A stretch of DNA of 9,259 nucleotides from an uncultured Lachnospiraceae bacterium (GTDB taxonomy: Bacteria; Bacillota; Clostridia; Lachnospirales; Lachnospiraceae), in the NCBI GenBank assembly GCA_905236365.1, contig CAJOPP010000201.1, forward strand, positions 1 through 9,259, in the 5' to 3' direction. Below are positions 7,768 to 9,259 of this stretch, piece after piece (the first letter of the stretch is position 1; each line of letters opens with the position of its first letter). Below the pieces are notes generated by a model. That model made no database searches, was not told the DNA's origin, and saw nothing but the letters and a program-made list of their open reading frames with translations. The translations under genes were made by a program, and so were the position numbers.

Positions 7768-7851
7768 ATCCTGCTTATTCTCACAAGTCTTTGATCAGAA
7801 TCAGAAGCTGTAATCATTACAGACCTGTATCCTACTTATTCTCGCAAGTCT
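7768..7851 (-). repeat. Near-identical 23-nt repeat duplicating the scfA 3' end
   Basis: Positions 7829-7851, which encode the last residues TCENK and the stop of scfA, recur at 7768-7790 with 21 of 23 bases identical and starts 61 nt apart. In the downstream copy the TAG stop is CAG and the final Cys codon TGC is TGT. The copy has no start codon of its own, and stops lie just upstream in its frame. It looks like a partial duplication or relic of an scfA tail, possibly with a secondary role in RNA folding. Confidence 0.75.
7808..7822. repeat. 7-1-7 perfect palindrome CTGTAAT-C-ATTACAG
   Basis: A perfect inverted repeat with a single central base lies 9 nt downstream of the scfA stop, between the two copies of the 23-nt repeat. 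The one-base centre makes it a poor RNA hairpin at full length but a reasonable protein-binding dyad. No regulator can be named from the sequence. Confidence 0.45.
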
Positions 7852-7972
7852 GATTACCAAATGTACAAGATGTCTTACAAGCTGACTGGCAAGATGTCTG
7901 GCACTCGCCGCATCCACCTTTTGCCATTGTACTCTTCAAAGTCTTGTCTGTTAATGTCTTAATATGTTTCAT
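7832..7972 (-). CDS. scfA: SCIFF ranthipeptide precursor (six cysteines in about forty-five residues)
   Basis: This 46-codon gene encodes the substrate of the neighbouring maturase ScfB. It begins MKHIKTLTDKTLKSTMAKGG, a basic leader, followed by a Cys-rich core with CGECQTSCQSACKTSC and a final C43. The six cysteines are C21, C24, C28, C32, C36 and C43, the hallmark spacing of the SCIFF family. In the studied homologue Tte1186a the thioether was reported between Cys32 and Thr37 (from memory); both residues are at the same numbers here. The start at 7972 is supported by GGGAGG (7981-7986) 8 nt upstream and a strong promoter just beyond. The Gly-Gly before C21 resembles a leader-cleavage site, but no matching peptidase or exporter is in the window. 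The product's role in the cell is unsettled; signalling has been proposed for clostridial ranthipeptides. Confidence 0.97.
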   Translation of the reverse strand: MKHIKTLTDKTLKSTMAKGGCGECQTSCQSACKTSCTFGNQTCENK

Positions 7973-8012
7973 TCCGGTTACCTCCCATTCCTAAAAAATA
8001 ATTCTGCCCCTC

Positions 8013-8041
8013 ATTATAACATAAGGTTTTTCTAAGGTCAA
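8013..8041 (-). promoter_or_regulatory. Strong sigma-A promoter with extended -10 for scfA
   Basis: On the minus strand TTGACC (8041-8036), a 17-nt spacer and a consensus TATAAT (8018-8013) lie just upstream of scfA. The spacer ends in TGT, giving the extended -10 TGn. Transcription would start near the A at 8005, leaving a leader of about 33 nt that contains the GGGAGG ribosome binding site. This is the best promoter in the window and lies inside the 98-nt gap after the membrane-protein gene, so scfA can be expressed independently of it. Confidence 0.85.
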
Positions 8042-8070
8042 CGATTAAATAGAGCCGAACGCAGACGACG

Positions 8071-8433
8071 TTAACTTAACATGCCTCCCAACAATCCGCC
8101 GCCAATGCATAAAGCAGCAGTACTCAAATTGGCAGTACTCGTCACATGAAATGCCTGACCAATCGCAATTGCCACAGCAGAGATGATCAATATGTATAGC
8201 AATCCCAGGAGAAGTCCCCATAGGAATTTCTGTTCTTTTACCTTTTTCCCTGTAATAAAACCTCCTATAAAGGTCACGATCACATAAATGGCCACGATCG
8301 CGATATCTGTGATGGATTCTGCCAATTGGAACTTAAATACCAGAAATGCCAGCAATACCAATAATATCCCTGTCACCGCATATGAAATAATCAATCCTCT
8401 TATCACAACCACAAATTTTCTTCCCACACTCAT
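8071..8433 (-). CDS. Small four-helix membrane protein, TIGR04086-like
   Basis: The 120-residue product is almost entirely hydrophobic, with membrane segments near residues 10-35, 42-62, 70-92 and 103-119, short basic loops (GKKVKEQK at 62-69) and a glycine-rich end (GGGLLGG). It has no recognisable catalytic motif. The length, the four-helix layout and the position immediately upstream of scfA match the TIGR04086 family of putative membrane proteins from Firmicutes; this is from memory, so family membership is likely but not certain. The start at 8433 has AAGGAG (8443-8448) 9 nt upstream. An upstream in-frame GTG at 8517 and an ATG at 8481 lack such a site and would add a non-hydrophobic, unconserved-looking extension. 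Its function is unknown. Neighbourhood suggests, but does not show, a role connected with SCIFF or secretion. Confidence 0.85.
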   Translation of the reverse strand: MSVGRKFVVVIRGLIISYAVTGILLVLLAFLVFKFQLAESITDIAIVAIYVIVTFIGGFITGKKVKEQKFLWGLLLGLLYILIISAVAIAIGQAFHVTSTANLSTAALCIGGGLLGGMLS

Positions 8434-8520
8434 ATACCTACACTCCTTATTTGATTTCTGTATAACTGTTTCCATCTTCATAGTGCAATATATGAGAAAG
8501 GCTCTGAAATTATTCACTCA

Positions 8521-8580
8521 CTTTATTTTCTATTCACAGTCGATTTATACTGAAAACAACAAGAGTGGCTGTAAATAAAG
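8521..8580. repeat. 60-nt imperfect inverted repeat with CTTTATTT/AAATAAAG ends
   Basis: CTTTATTT (8521-8528) is the exact reverse complement of AAATAAAG (8573-8580), and ACAG (8536-8539) can pair with CTGT (8569-8572) inside it. It fills much of the 187-nt gap between the HAD gene and the membrane-protein gene. The inner part pairs poorly, so it is a weak structure. No open frame or RNA family is recognised in this gap, and no promoter better than scattered TATATT/TATAAA -10-like boxes was seen. Confidence 0.35.
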
Positions 8581-8584
8581 TTTG

Positions 8585-8607
8585 AAAAAGCTCCGGAAAA
8601 CGCCAGC
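8585..8607 (-). terminator. Weak terminator-like hairpin after the HAD gene
   Basis: On the minus strand GCTGG and CCGGAGC can form a 5-bp stem with a 2-nt bulge and a 6-nt loop, followed directly by TTTTT (8589-8585). It lies 14-36 nt after the stop codon of the HAD gene, where a terminator would be expected. The short bulged stem makes efficient termination doubtful. Confidence 0.4.
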
Positions 8608-8620
8608 ACTAAGTTCGAAG

Positions 8621-9259
8621 CTATTCCTTTTGTAAAAATGTGATCACATCAAAAAGAGAATCATAAATCGCATCTGCAAGCTCCTTAACTTCTTCTGTCG
8701 GCTGAATCAGATCAATTACCATAATCGTGTAAAGACCTGCTGACGATGAAGATTTCACACCATTAATCGAATCTTCTATTCCAATCGCTTTAGCCGGTTC
8801 CACTCCCAATTCCTCACAGGCTTTTAAATAAATATCCGGTGCCGGTTTTCCATGTGGTACCGTCCCTCCATAAACAATTTTATCGAATACCTCTATAATC
8901 CCTGCTTTTTTTAAGTTGCGTTCTGCCCGTTCTTTCTGCGTGGAAGTCGCCAGAGCGATTTTGTAATGATTGTCCTTCAAATACTGAAAAAGTTCCAATA
9001 CGCCCGGTTTTAACTCCACTCCATTTTCCAGAATATCTGCATCCAGACGAGCCAATGTTTTCTCCCGAAATGTATTGTAATCAAAATCTTCTCCAAAATG
9101 AGATTTCATCAACTTCTCATTGTGTTCTCTTGTAGCCCCTGCAATCAGGTTGCACAACTCCTGCATTTTCTCCTCTGCAATTCCATATTCTTTGGCTGTC
9201 ATCATCCAGTGTTTTCGATACAATCTCTCAGAGTCAAAAATCACACCGTCCATATCAAA
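8621..9259 (-). CDS. HAD-superfamily hydrolase, beta-phosphoglucomutase/phosphatase-like (subfamily IA), 5' end outside window
   Basis: This is a cytosolic HAD enzyme acting on a phosphorylated small molecule, probably a sugar phosphate. The frame is open to the window edge and reads FDMDGVIFDSE there, so the annotated start at an internal ATG (9253-9251) would remove the nucleophile Asp (codon 9256-9254). The real start lies upstream. Numbering from that ATG, the cap domain covers about 10-80, motif II is ATST (102-105), the motif III Lys is K136 in HGKPAPD, and motif IV is GIEDSINGV (158-166) with E160-D161. The small helical cap and the DxDGV motif fit the pgmB/phosphoglycolate phosphatase-like branch, but the substrate cannot be set from sequence. 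About 0-10 residues are probably missing. It is separated from the next gene by 187 nt and may not belong to that operon. Confidence 0.92.
   Translation of the reverse strand, partial: FDMDGVIFDSERLYRKHWMMTAKEYGIAEEKMQELCNLIAGATREHNEKLMKSHFGEDFDYNTFREKTLARLDADILENGVELKPGVLELFQYLKDNHYKIALATSTQKERAERNLKKAGIIEVFDKIVYGGTVPHGKPAPDIYLKACEELGVEPAKAIGIEDSINGVKSSSSAGLYTIMVIDLIQPTEEVKELADAIYDSLFDVITFLQKE

Noticed and set aside
7700..7800. A second SCIFF-like peptide in the frame of the duplicated tail
   Set aside because: No start codon is available, stops lie just upstream in frame, and only one Cys of the core is reproduced.
7768..7851. CRISPR-like repeat unit
   Set aside because: There are only two copies, one of which is coding sequence, and they do not form an array of spacers.
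8434..8517. N-terminal extension of the small membrane protein to a GTG at 8517
   Set aside because: No good ribosome binding site there, while 8433 has AAGGAG at 9 nt and yields the usual family length of about 120 residues.

Overview
The window looks like chromosomal DNA from a low-GC Gram-positive anaerobe of class Clostridia, probably Lachnospiraceae or close to it. The main reason is a SCIFF ranthipeptide precursor with its SPASM radical-SAM maturase, a pair essentially restricted to Clostridia. A fused SecD-SecF protein and AAGGAG-type ribosome binding sites agree with this. The family is inferred, not proven. Every gene supported here lies on the minus strand, so transcription runs from high to low coordinates. 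No mobile element, CRISPR array, rRNA or tRNA was seen, and no gene-free stretch exceeds 300 bases.

In transcription order: (1) a HAD-superfamily phosphatase/phosphomutase-like gene (9259-8621, its first codons off the window) ends near a weak terminator-like hairpin. (2) After a 187-nt gap with a long inverted repeat comes a 120-residue four-helix membrane protein resembling the TIGR04086 family (8433-8071). (3) A strong extended -10 promoter (8041-8013) drives scfA, a 46-residue six-cysteine peptide gene (7972-7832). (4) A 156-nt spacer holds a near-copy of the scfA 3' end and two tandem RNA hairpins. (5) scfB (7675-6317, GTG start) encodes the maturase that installs a thioether in ScfA. 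(6) secDF (6312-4072) starts 4 nt after scfB and has its ribosome binding site inside the scfB coding region. (7) An 81-nt gap with a 16-bp hairpin precedes recJ (3990-2206). (8) A 145-nt gap with a possible promoter precedes a bifunctional Rel (p)ppGpp synthetase/hydrolase (2060-1), whose C-terminal ACT domain runs off the window.

The biology centres on the scfA-scfB pair. The promoter, a very good ribosome binding site on scfA, the hairpins and the GTG start of scfB together suggest that much more substrate peptide than enzyme is made. The close coupling of scfB to secDF hints at a link between peptide maturation and membrane export, although no dedicated peptidase or exporter is present. 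RecJ (single-strand DNA exonuclease) and Rel (stringent response) are housekeeping genes. From memory, this secDF-recJ-rel order recurs in Clostridia, often with apt between recJ and rel; there is no apt here. An unexpected protein-level feature is that the SecF half of SecDF has Ala where the proton-relay Asp (E. coli SecF D213) is normally found.
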